Source: Antarcticibacterium arcticum (GTDB lineage: Bacteria; Bacteroidota; Bacteroidia; Flavobacteriales; Flavobacteriaceae). Taken from it: a stretch of 64,000 bases of DNA. The DNA lies in NCBI RefSeq assembly GCF_007993795.1, contig NZ_CP042476.1, forward strand, positions 2,356,001 through 2,420,000, read 5' to 3'. This document shows positions 12,529 through 21,115 of the stretch, piece by piece; the first letter of the stretch is position 1; every line of letters starts with the position of its first letter. A model generated the notes under the pieces. That model was not told the DNA's origin, searched no databases, and saw only the letters and a list, made by a program, of their open reading frames with translations. The translations under genes were made by a program, and so were the position numbers.

Positions 12529-12770
12529 TAAAATTTTAAGTTTTTTTTAAATAAAATTCGGGCTAACCTTAAGCTGTTGAAACTGCATTGCTTAAGGGAA
12601 ATTTAAAACGTAGTAATTTCAAATTTATTTGATCCTCGATATAGAAAAATTCCAAAAAAGTGGCTGTTTGTTCTCTTATACCCAGGAACCAAGGGTAAAC
12701 CACAGGATATAAAAAATTGTAGGAAAAGAACTGGATCAGGTTAAAAATCTAAAATAGCGTGGATAAAAAA

Positions 12771-14672
12771 TTATAAAAAGAAATTCCACACCAATCCAAA
12801 CCTTACTAGAAAATCGCGGTGCGGATAGCCGGGAGCTGAAAAATTATTATTGCCGGTAATAAGAGAATTGAGATGTTCCAGTTTAAAATAGATTCGCGTC
12901 TGGCGTATCTTTCCATTAAAAAAGAAATCTACAACAGGGTAATTCCCAAATTCAGCATCATTCTGCACATAAAATTCGGCAAGAACAGGATCATATCCAT
13001 TCATTTTATAAGAGGTGAAATACTTAAGTGTAAAACCTGTTTGCAGGTATAATGCTCTTTGAAACAAATGGTCACGATAATAAAGGGAGTTCCTGGTGAT
13101 AAATTCAGGCACATTAAAAACCTCGCCCCCTTTAGCAACCTTTTGATACATTAGGGTATTATCCAGGGAGAATTTTCCATAATGAAATTCGCGCTGGGCC
13201 TTTAGCTTAAGATAATTAAGTGCGCCTCCATACTGAAAAGGTTTCACGCCCCCATCTTCAGTATGAGCAAAATAAGCGTAATTATTAATATTGGTAATTG
13301 CGGCCTTAACATTAACAAGCCGGGGAGAGACCAGCGAAGCAGTAAGTACCCTGGTGCCCTGATTTGCAAAATCATTTTGCCAGTTATAATTTAAATAGTC
13401 ACTTTGATGCAACAGAAAATTGAAATTCGGCGCTCTTTCATTACTGTTTATTTCAACATTCAAAAGGTTATTTGAATTGAGGGCGTACGTAATACCCCCT
13501 GTGAAATAATGCCCGGAGAATTCCCCGGCCAGGTTCACCATCGCATCTCCATAGACCTTTAAGGGGCCAAAATTGTTGGAATAATCTCCCCCTACAGAAT
13601 AGTTATCTCCCCTCAACCTGTTTGTGACCACGTCATTCCCAAAAAAGATAAGGGAATTGTATCCATAATTATAATAGGAGTGACCTACTTTTCCTGCAAG
13701 CCTTCCCAGGGAAGTATTGGTAAACGCTACTCCTGCCCGGTTATTAATATGACGTAATTTTTCTTCATCATTTAAATTGGAACTGCGCAGAGATTCACCA
13801 AATTCCGGAAAGGGAGCATCCTGCCGGAAAATAAATTTTTTATCGCTAAAATCAATTATATGGAACAAAGAAACCCTACTGATCTTCCCGGGTAACAGGT
13901 AAAATTCCTGATCCAGGTAAAATCGCTTCCCATAGAGGATACTCTCGGCATTTTCAAAATTCACTTCCAGCAATGACCTGTCCTCAAATTCTTCCTCTTT
14001 ATTTATATACTGTCCCAGTGCAACTTCGTCCAGCCCTCCGTTCTCCCGATTTAATAGATCCTGGGACACAAAGTGCGTTTTAAAGCGATAGCGGTTATTT
14101 AGGGTATTGTAGCTCAAAGTTGCCCTGAAATTTCCCGTACTGGTAAGGGAATTTTGAAATTTACCCAAAGACCTGAGCCCTTTATATGCAATAGAAAAAT
14201 TTAATCTTGGGGATGTGTTTACAGTAAAAAAAGCATCCAGGGCCTGGCCTTGTTCCGGCACAGTTTTAAAGAAAAGCTCGGTAAGCGGGGTAGGCACCTC
14301 ATAGTAGTTAATGTCCCCTACTTCCATGAAATTAAAATGCCTTGCCCTTGCCCCTAACTGGGGGAGAAGGCTTTCATCTTTAAATTCATGTGCCAGGGAA
14401 TTATAGGTTTGCCCCACATTGGCAAAAGGCAGCAACTCAAAATTATCTTTTCTCAAATAATTGAAGCGGTAATCCTTTTGGATGCTTAATGTAGTATCTA
14501 CATAGGTTGTATCTCCTTTTACAGAGATTATTTTATAGGCCGTGACAGGTGGTTTTTGAAGAGAATCCTTTTGAGCAGGAAGGTCTCTGCCCTGAACCCT
14601 TCCAGTTGGTTGCTGAGCTCTAATGCTGAAGGTAAAGAATAGTAAAAATGCAAGGCTTAATATTTCTCTCAT
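12771..14672 (-). CDS. Putative outer-membrane porin (Porin_10-like)
   Basis: A 633-residue protein with a signal peptide (residues 1-19, ending SIRAQ). A short spacer leads to a long region of alternating hydrophobic/polar strands rich in Tyr, Asn and Phe, typical of a beta-barrel. The C-terminus ends in FGLVWNFFL, with a terminal aromatic as in outer-membrane barrels. The N-terminal stretch DNFELLPFANVGQTYNSL and the segment around LTELFFKT are characteristic of the flavobacterial putative porin family (PF14121). The substrate is unknown. It is transcribed alone behind the SusC/SusD terminator. Confidence 0.78.
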   Translation of the reverse strand: MREILSLAFLLFFTFSIRAQQPTGRVQGRDLPAQKDSLQKPPVTAYKIISVKGDTTYVDTTLSIQKDYRFNYLRKDNFELLPFANVGQTYNSLAHEFKDESLLPQLGARARHFNFMEVGDINYYEVPTPLTELFFKTVPEQGQALDAFFTVNTSPRLNFSIAYKGLRSLGKFQNSLTSTGNFRATLSYNTLNNRYRFKTHFVSQDLLNRENGGLDEVALGQYINKEEEFEDRSLLEVNFENAESILYGKRFYLDQEFYLLPGKISRVSLFHIIDFSDKKFIFRQDAPFPEFGESLRSSNLNDEEKLRHINNRAGVAFTNTSLGRLAGKVGHSYYNYGYNSLIFFGNDVVTNRLRGDNYSVGGDYSNNFGPLKVYGDAMVNLAGEFSGHYFTGGITYALNSNNLLNVEINSNERAPNFNFLLHQSDYLNYNWQNDFANQGTRVLTASLVSPRLVNVKAAITNINNYAYFAHTEDGGVKPFQYGGALNYLKLKAQREFHYGKFSLDNTLMYQKVAKGGEVFNVPEFITRNSLYYRDHLFQRALYLQTGFTLKYFTSYKMNGYDPVLAEFYVQNDAEFGNYPVVDFFFNGKIRQTRIYFKLEHLNSLITGNNNFSAPGYPHRDFLVRFGLVWNFFL

Positions 14673-14691
14673 ACTTCCGGATGGACTTGTA

Positions 14692-14699
14692 CAAAAATA
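14692..14699 (-). promoter_or_regulatory. Possible -7 element for the putative porin
   Basis: TATTTTTG on the minus strand fits TAnnTTTG and lies about 20 bases before the start codon. No clear -33 element was seen, so this is tentative. Confidence 0.35.
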
Positions 14700-14737
14700 G
14701 GATAATATTATTAAGAAGCGGAAAAGCTTTAAAACAA

Positions 14738-14765
14738 AAAAGGCTGTCCTAACAGACAGCCTTTT
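14738..14765. terminator. Terminator after SusC/SusD pair 1
   Basis: An 11-bp perfect stem (AAAAGGCTGTC / GACAGCCTTTT) with a 6-base loop, 28 bases past the SusD stop. On the minus strand a T-tract follows the stem. Confidence 0.88.
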
Positions 14766-14792
14766 CCTTTATAAAATTATTGTTACTTATAA

Positions 14793-16217
14793 TTAGTAAC
14801 CGGCATTTTGATTGATATTCGCATTCACACCAACTTCTGAAGTTGGAATTGGCATTGCAAAATTATAAGCGCCATAAGCTACTCCATTATGCAATTGGAT
14901 AATATCTACACTTTTAACATCCATTCCTGTACGAGCCAGGTCATGAAATCTAAAGCCTTCAAAAGCAAGTTCTTTTCTTCTTTCAAGAAGTACATTTGCA
15001 ATAGTCGCTTCAGTATAAAGTGATGCTCCTCTGTTTGCTGGAATTAAGTTTAACCAGGTTAAAGCATCTGCTCCACCAGTTCTAATTAAAGCTTCAGCAT
15101 AGATCAATATGATCTCCTCATAACGGATAACAGGGATGTTATCTTCAAATGGGGCAGTTCTTGGATATTTACCAACGTTTCTTAATGTACCGTTAGCACT
15201 TTCACCTATAACCGTTGTTGGCAGAACACCTGCAGTTGGGTCATAAGGGGTAGCACCTCTTACATCACCATCTTCATATATAGCAGCAAGGTTTGGAAGA
15301 GCTACAACATCACCATAAGACCCTACCTGGTAAATATTGGCTAAACCATTAATTCCAGGGTTATCTGTAGGAGTGTTTGCGATTTCAAAAATTGAATTTG
15401 CAGAACCTCGGCTTCTAAAGTTACTTAAGAAAGAACCTTCACTTGCAACACTAAAAACACCAGAATCAATCACAGTTTTCGCAGCAGTTAAAGCACGGGC
15501 GTGATCTCCAAAATAGTTAGCAATTCTAGCTTCAATGGCATAAGCTGCATGAGTGGTTATGAATTCCTTACTTGGATTATTTAGACTTGCAGACATTAAG
15601 CTTTGAGCCATTGCAAGATCTGCATAGGCTAAATCTCTTACTTCCTGCACCGTATTTCTTGAAGGAAATAAGTTGTCATTATCTCTAAAAGCAGTTACAT
15701 AAGGAACACCCACTGCACTAAGATTTAAAGTGCTACCACCAACATTTTGCTGACCATAAAACTTTACCAGGTCAAAATGTGCAAGAGCTCTTAAAGCATA
15801 GGCCTGACCTTTCACATGGTTAATTCTGGCTTCATCTCCTGCAATTCCTTCAGCTCCAATTATAATGTTGGCTGAGGCAATCACACCATAGATCTGTGAC
15901 CATAAAGTACTGGCAATAGCAGACTGGGCATTAAGATCCATTTGAGCTTCAACAACAAAACGGTTGGAGTTTGCATTGGAAGTAGTGTTATCAGAAAAAA
16001 TCTCTCCAAGAATTATAATGTCTCTTCCGTAATAACTGGATGCCGACATACGCTCCATCGCACCAATTAAAAGGGCATCAAGGTCGTTTAAAGAGTTAAT
16101 ACTTGTCTCAATACTCTTAGATTGTGCCAATGTTGGCTCAAGATCGTCTTCAGAGCAAGAGGTAAAAGTACCTATACTCAGGACGAATAGTAATAAATAT
16201 TTAATTGTTCTTTTCAT
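14793..16217 (-). CDS. SusD/RagB family nutrient-binding lipoprotein
   Basis: A 474-residue surface lipoprotein. The lipobox LFVLSIGTFTSC ends at Cys20-21 and is followed by an acidic SEDD stretch, a pattern that favours surface export in Bacteroidetes. Helical TPR-like segments (ARINHVKGQAYALRALAHFDLVKFYG) are typical of SusD, and the C-terminal ELAFEGFRFHDLARTG motif is a family hallmark. SusD forms the lid on its SusC barrel. It starts 3 bases after the SusC stop, so the two are co-transcribed and almost certainly act as a complex. The ligand is unknown; no glycan-degrading enzyme is adjacent. Confidence 0.93.
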   Translation of the reverse strand: MKRTIKYLLLFVLSIGTFTSCSEDDLEPTLAQSKSIETSINSLNDLDALLIGAMERMSASSYYGRDIIILGEIFSDNTTSNANSNRFVVEAQMDLNAQSAIASTLWSQIYGVIASANIIIGAEGIAGDEARINHVKGQAYALRALAHFDLVKFYGQQNVGGSTLNLSAVGVPYVTAFRDNDNLFPSRNTVQEVRDLAYADLAMAQSLMSASLNNPSKEFITTHAAYAIEARIANYFGDHARALTAAKTVIDSGVFSVASEGSFLSNFRSRGSANSIFEIANTPTDNPGINGLANIYQVGSYGDVVALPNLAAIYEDGDVRGATPYDPTAGVLPTTVIGESANGTLRNVGKYPRTAPFEDNIPVIRYEEIILIYAEALIRTGGADALTWLNLIPANRGASLYTEATIANVLLERRKELAFEGFRFHDLARTGMDVKSVDIIQLHNGVAYGAYNFAMPIPTSEVGVNANINQNAGY

Positions 16218-16220
16218 TAT

Positions 16221-19200
16221 TTAAAATTTTACGTTGATACCTAAAGTATAAGTTTCTACCGGAGGCGTTGTTAATGTTGTATAACCAATAGCTTGAGTTT
16301 CCGGATCTAACAATAATCCATCATCCTTCACCCAGGTAGCAAGATTCGTGCCTCGTAATGTTAAAGTCAAACCGGAAATACCAATTGACTGGGCAAATGT
16401 TGAAGGCAAATTATAACCAACAGCAACATTTCTAAGCCTTACAAAATCTCCGTCGTATAAGTGACGTGTTGAAGTATTAAAGAAGTTATCATTTCTGGCG
16501 TAGTTTACAGCAGGAACGTTTGTAACATCTCCCGGCTGTTGCCATCTGTCCATTAACTCTGCAGCACCGTTGTAAGTACCTAATGTAAAGTTATTGGTTC
16601 TTAAGTAAAACTGTGCAAATTGCTCATAGATCTTGTGACCACCCTGGAAATAAACATCAGCTTCAGCAAAGAATCCTCTAAATTGAAGTCTTGTTCCTAA
16701 ACCTCCAGAGTAAGTTGGTAATGCACCAACACCCTGCTCAACTCTTTCAGCTGCATTGTAGTTGGAAGTAACTTCTCCATCTCTACCATTTACAAACCAT
16801 GTTGGAAGACCAGTTTGAGTATCAACTCCTGCCCATGTTCTCATGAACCAGGTTCCTGCTGGCAAACCTACTCTTGTGGTTTTGTAAACACTTCCTGCCA
16901 AAGGATCGATATCATTTCCATCTGCTCCTACGGCTAAAACAGTTACCTCGTTATCTACTGTAGCAACGTTACCTGAAATATTCCAGGAGAAATCTGTAGT
17001 TCTTACCACATCAAAAGCAAGTTCTGCTTCAATACCTTTATTAGTCATTTCTCCTAAGTTCTGATCCTGATTTGCGAAACCTGTTGTTCTAGATAAAGGA
17101 ACACTTTGTAAAAGGTCATACGTTCTTCTGTTATAATAAGCAAAAGATCCTGTTAACCTGTTTTCAAATACACCGAATGTAAAACCAACATCAAAGGTTT
17201 CACCCTTTTCCCAAGTAAGATCAGCATTTCCAAATTGTGTTGGAGTAGCTCCACCATTATTTGAATAATCTGCACCATATCCTAACAATGCCTGGTATGC
17301 ATTTAATCCTACCGCGTTGTTACCGGTGACACCATAAGAAGCTCTAAGACGTAAAGTGTTGAAAACTGAACCTCTCATAAAATCTTCTCTGTGAACATTC
17401 CAGGCTGTACCTACAGATCCAAATGTACCAAATCTGTTACCCGGTCCAAATCTTGAAGAACCTTCTCTTCTTATTGTTGCATCAAGCACGTATTTACCTG
17501 CGAAATTATAGTTTAAAAGTCCTAGGTAAGATACATTATACCAATCTGTAAAAGATGAGAATGCATCAAACTCTGCACTGGCAGAAGCGATATTTGTCAA
17601 ACCATCTGCAGGGAAATTATTACCGTAACCAAATAAATATTGGTTTTGATTTTTTTGGTATTCAAAAAGACCTGTTACATCAAAGTTGTGATCCTGTCCT
17701 ACTTTGAAATTATAATTAAGACCACCCTGGTATACAAGGTTTAAAGCTTTATTATCACTTGCAGCAATAGATCCATTTACAAATCTTGAATCACCTTCAT
17801 ACCTGTTCTGGTAGTTTTTATAATCTGTTACCTGCCAGTCAAGACTGAAAGTATTTCTGAATGTAAGGTTTTCAAAAAACTCCCAATCAAAACGGGTGTT
17901 GGAAAGCGCACGAGTTAACATGTTTCTCGCAATGTTATTCTCGGTTACATATAAAGTATTATGTAAAGAACCGAATTGTAAACCACCTCTTCTTGGGTTT
18001 CCTTCTTCATCAAAAGGATTGTTGAAAGGATTCATCAAATACCTTGTAATAAATGGATTTGAAAAGAAAGAACCTTGTTCCAAAATAGGGTTTTGAATAG
18101 TATTAGATACATTCAAAGATGTAGAGAAATTCATATTCTCTCTCATCTTTCTGCTGAAGTTAAAAGCTCCGTTCAATCTTTCAAAAGCTGCACCAATTAC
18201 AGTAGCTTCGGTTTTGTTATAACCTACTGAAGCGTAGAATGAACTAAGTTCATCACCACCGGTTGCAGAGAAAGTATAGTTTTGTAATAAGGCATCCTCA
18301 TTTTTAATTAAGCCAGACCAGTCATAATCAGTCCCGTCATAGTTTTGAGTTCCCTGAGGTAATACCCCAAACTGTACTGCAAGAGGAATAGCATTTTCAG
18401 GAGTAAAACCAAAATTCCCTGAAGTTCCATTAGCACCGTAAGAATTAACCAATGCTTCACCCAACAATTCAAGTCTTTGAGCACCAGTTAAAACATCTCT
18501 TTTATTATAAGCATCATTTTGGATACCTACCTGAGAAGTGAAATTAAATTGAGTATCGCCAGATCTACCTCTTTTAGTAGTTACAACGATTACCCCGTTA
18601 GATCCACGCGCACCATAAGCAGCGGTTGCAGAAGCATCTTTTAAAACAGTAATACTTGCGATATCCTGACTGTTAATTGCAGCCAAAGGATTTAACGAAC
18701 TCACGTTTGCGCTTCCCGCCTGGTTTGAATTTGTTACAGGAACACCATCAATTACATATAATGGCTCATTTCCTGCAGTAAGCGAAGATTGACCACGAAT
18801 ACGGATATCCTGGGCAGAACCCGGAGTACCCGAAGAGGTTGTTACCTGTAAACCGGCAACTTTACCTTGTAAAGCCTGATCTACTGATACCATTGGAGCT
18901 TCAGCAATATCCTCTCCACCAATTTGAACAGAAGAACCTGTAACTTCTTCAACACCTCTGGTGCTGTATCCAAGTACGATCACTTCGTCCAGTTGAGCTG
19001 CATCTTCCGTTAGGGATACATTGATCACAGACTGAGCACCTACAGTTACATTTTGAGTAACATAACCTACGAAACTAAATACCAAAACCTGACCCTGGGT
19101 CGCGTTCACGGTATATTTTCCATCAAAATCTGTAGTAGCACCAGTATTGGTACCTCTCACAATTACGTTTACACCCGGCAAGGGCATTCCGTCAGCATCG

Positions 19201-19295
19201 GTTACCGCCCCGGTAACCTGCAAGTTTTGCGCAAAAGTTAATTGCACGGCCAACACTAATAAAAGTGTTAGAATTCCATTTAATCTTTTTTTCAT
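16221..19295 (-). CDS. SusC/RagA family TonB-linked outer-membrane transporter
   Basis: A 1024-residue transporter. A signal peptide (1-22, ending FAQ) is followed by a carboxypeptidase-regulatory-like beta domain (about 24-105, VTDADGMPLPGVNVIVRGTN). The plug domain contains DEVIVLGYSTRG, ALQGKVAGLQV, IRIRGQSSL, PLYVIDGVPV and ARGSNGVIVVTTKRG, and a 22-strand type barrel ends in ETYTLGINVKF. It drives TonB-dependent import of the ligand captured by the adjacent SusD. There is no N-terminal secretin/TonB short domain and no neighbouring FecI/FecR pair, so regulation by an extracytoplasmic sigma factor is not indicated. Confidence 0.94.
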   Translation of the reverse strand: MKKRLNGILTLLLVLAVQLTFAQNLQVTGAVTDADGMPLPGVNVIVRGTNTGATTDFDGKYTVNATQGQVLVFSFVGYVTQNVTVGAQSVINVSLTEDAAQLDEVIVLGYSTRGVEEVTGSSVQIGGEDIAEAPMVSVDQALQGKVAGLQVTTSSGTPGSAQDIRIRGQSSLTAGNEPLYVIDGVPVTNSNQAGSANVSSLNPLAAINSQDIASITVLKDASATAAYGARGSNGVIVVTTKRGRSGDTQFNFTSQVGIQNDAYNKRDVLTGAQRLELLGEALVNSYGANGTSGNFGFTPENAIPLAVQFGVLPQGTQNYDGTDYDWSGLIKNEDALLQNYTFSATGGDELSSFYASVGYNKTEATVIGAAFERLNGAFNFSRKMRENMNFSTSLNVSNTIQNPILEQGSFFSNPFITRYLMNPFNNPFDEEGNPRRGGLQFGSLHNTLYVTENNIARNMLTRALSNTRFDWEFFENLTFRNTFSLDWQVTDYKNYQNRYEGDSRFVNGSIAASDNKALNLVYQGGLNYNFKVGQDHNFDVTGLFEYQKNQNQYLFGYGNNFPADGLTNIASASAEFDAFSSFTDWYNVSYLGLLNYNFAGKYVLDATIRREGSSRFGPGNRFGTFGSVGTAWNVHREDFMRGSVFNTLRLRASYGVTGNNAVGLNAYQALLGYGADYSNNGGATPTQFGNADLTWEKGETFDVGFTFGVFENRLTGSFAYYNRRTYDLLQSVPLSRTTGFANQDQNLGEMTNKGIEAELAFDVVRTTDFSWNISGNVATVDNEVTVLAVGADGNDIDPLAGSVYKTTRVGLPAGTWFMRTWAGVDTQTGLPTWFVNGRDGEVTSNYNAAERVEQGVGALPTYSGGLGTRLQFRGFFAEADVYFQGGHKIYEQFAQFYLRTNNFTLGTYNGAAELMDRWQQPGDVTNVPAVNYARNDNFFNTSTRHLYDGDFVRLRNVAVGYNLPSTFAQSIGISGLTLTLRGTNLATWVKDDGLLLDPETQAIGYTTLTTPPVETYTLGINVKF

Positions 19296-19624
19296 TATTT
19301 ATTAAGTTTGAATTAGCCAATCGCTTTAAAATCAAAAACTTATCTTAAAAATATTAAATTAAAAACTCTAAGAAAAAGTTAAAAATTGCAAAGCGCATTG
19401 TTAAGAAGATGCAAATAAGAAGGAAAGGTTGCGTAAAAAAAATATTTTTTTTCAAATTCCCATATTTTAACCATACTTGAATGAGGAGTATTCAAACAAA
19501 ACCACGAAACCATTACCGCATGATCAATTTTTTCCCTGTTATTTTATTATTAAACCTGTTTTGTAATTTCTGTTAAAAGCCTTAACAAAATTTCAAGGTT
19601 CGCTTTGCTTTAAAATCAAAAAAA
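19296..19624. other. Gene-free leader of SusC/SusD pair 1
   Basis: About 330 AT-rich bases between the SusC start and the terminator of the upstream pair. It should contain the promoter of pair 1, but no exact TAnnTTTG plus -33 combination was found. A weak candidate (TAAGTTTTTG on the minus strand, near 19340) was seen. Confidence 0.4.
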
Positions 19625-19649
19625 AAGGCTGCCCGAATAGGGCAGCCTT
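19625..19649. terminator. Terminator after SusC/SusD pair 2
   Basis: A 10-bp perfect stem (AAGGCTGCCC / GGGCAGCCTT) with a 5-base loop, 22 bases beyond the SusD stop and followed on the minus strand by a T-tract. Together with the long leader of pair 1 it separates the two pairs into independent transcripts. Confidence 0.87.
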
Positions 19650-19670
19650 AAAATTAATTACTTAGCAAGA

Positions 19671-21104
19671 TTATCTCCAGCCTCCGGTGGAATAATCCTC
19701 CCCAGGAGTTCCGGTAGAACCTCCAAATGTATAATAAGGAATTCCCGCAGCATCCAGTGCAGCGCCGGGAATTGGGAAATGTAATAATGTGCCGGGCTCA
19801 AGAAGATCTTTACCTCTCATTTCATAAAAACCAAGACCCATGCCCGTATTCATAAGCTCAACCATTCTTTCATAGTGAATAGCATCTTCAATTGCCTGTG
19901 CTTCTGCCGGTACATCTGGCAACCCACCACGGCTCATTGCATTAAGCACTGCTGCAGCCTCAGCCAGATTACCCAGGCGCAGGTGAGCTTCAGCTTTATA
20001 GGTTTCGTTTTCTGCCTGAAGCATTTCATACAGATCTGTGGTGAACCCTGAGCTCAACCAATTGTCCCATCTTTTTTGCCTGTAAGTACTCCAGTGATAA
20101 GTTCCTCTGTCTTCCGGAAAATCCTGGTAATCCAGATATTGAAAATATTCTTCAAATCTTGAATCCGGGCTGGTAGCCGGAGGCAGGCTTGTTTCTCCGG
20201 CAGGCCAGTAATTAGGATAGTCATCGGCCATCATTCCAATAATTCTCATGTCAACTCTTCCCCATCCAGGGTAAATTGAATATCCAATATAATCTGGCCA
20301 CCATTGGCTCCATCCATCTTGTCCCACGGCAAAATCATAAGTAAGTCCCTTTTCGGCATAAGCAAGGATCCGGTCCCAGTCTAATGCCGCCCTTTGAGAA
20401 GCGTTTCTTGCGCTGTTTGCGTACATTCTTGCAGCAAGCGTATTTAAAAACTGGCTCCATTGCTCGCTGGATAGAGATTGGCCATACACCTGTCCTTCAG
20501 ATAAAGAAAAGTCTCCACGGTCTGCTGCCGCGATAGCAAGGTCAAGTTTTTCAAGTGCTATAAGGATTGCTTCATTAAAAGGATAAGGCTCGCCATCATT
20601 CAGAGTTCCTGTTTCATCAAATACATATACTCTGTCAAAAAGTAACGCAAGGCTACCTATAGCAGCACCCTGCCCAAATCTTGATAATGATTCATACTTG
20701 TCAAGATCTGAAAATTCCATTCCATTTTCCACACCAAATGCAAGGGCATTGGCATCAGAAAGGATAGCATTCATCGCGTTAAAGTAAGTTTCAGTGGCCT
20801 GCCGGCTACCATAAGATGAGGAATTGTTCCATTCGATCCTTGGTTCACTGGACATATCCCACATTCCCATGTTACCCCATGACATAGTGATTTGGTCTGC
20901 CATAACATTTGTCACCAAACCTGGGCCATTATAATTATTCTTAGTGTTGTACCAGCTTTGAAAAAGCTGGTCGGCAGTAGATTCATTGGCCAATTCCTCG
21001 CTGGTAGGCTCTTCTTCGTTAAGCACTTCAAGGTCGGTCTCCATATCGCAGGAGTAAAACATCAGAGCGAAAGCTGCCAGTAATGTTAGTTTTATATTTT
21101 TCAT
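19671..21104 (-). CDS. SusD/RagB-like outer-membrane lipoprotein (SusD-like_2 type)
   Basis: A 477-residue lipoprotein with lipobox LLAAFALMFYSC followed by DMETDLE. The Trp/Tyr-rich sequence, ANESTADQLFQSWYNTKNNY start, and C-terminal AQAIEDAIHYERMVELMNTGMGLGFYEMRG resemble the SusD-like_2 (PF12771) group rather than classic SusD, and differ strongly from the first SusD in this window. It follows its SusC by 11 bases. Many proteins of this group are paired with SusC transporters for substrates other than glycans, so the ligand should be considered open. Confidence 0.88.
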   Translation of the reverse strand: MKNIKLTLLAAFALMFYSCDMETDLEVLNEEEPTSEELANESTADQLFQSWYNTKNNYNGPGLVTNVMADQITMSWGNMGMWDMSSEPRIEWNNSSSYGSRQATETYFNAMNAILSDANALAFGVENGMEFSDLDKYESLSRFGQGAAIGSLALLFDRVYVFDETGTLNDGEPYPFNEAILIALEKLDLAIAAADRGDFSLSEGQVYGQSLSSEQWSQFLNTLAARMYANSARNASQRAALDWDRILAYAEKGLTYDFAVGQDGWSQWWPDYIGYSIYPGWGRVDMRIIGMMADDYPNYWPAGETSLPPATSPDSRFEEYFQYLDYQDFPEDRGTYHWSTYRQKRWDNWLSSGFTTDLYEMLQAENETYKAEAHLRLGNLAEAAAVLNAMSRGGLPDVPAEAQAIEDAIHYERMVELMNTGMGLGFYEMRGKDLLEPGTLLHFPIPGAALDAAGIPYYTFGGSTGTPGEDYSTGGWR

Positions 21105-21115
21105 ATTTCTTTTTT

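Larger units (their letters stand above)
12089..12770. other. rRNA operon leader and promoter region
   Basis: About 680 bases with no supported gene. It contains a boxA-like site (12233-12251), a short GTCGC/GCGAC hairpin near 12254, a tRNA-like fold (12273-12329) and two promoters (12370-12402 and 12496-12528). The left-to-right reading frame at 12250-12513 is not protein-like and overlaps these signals. Beyond 12530 the sequence is AT-rich with nothing recognisable. Confidence 0.65.
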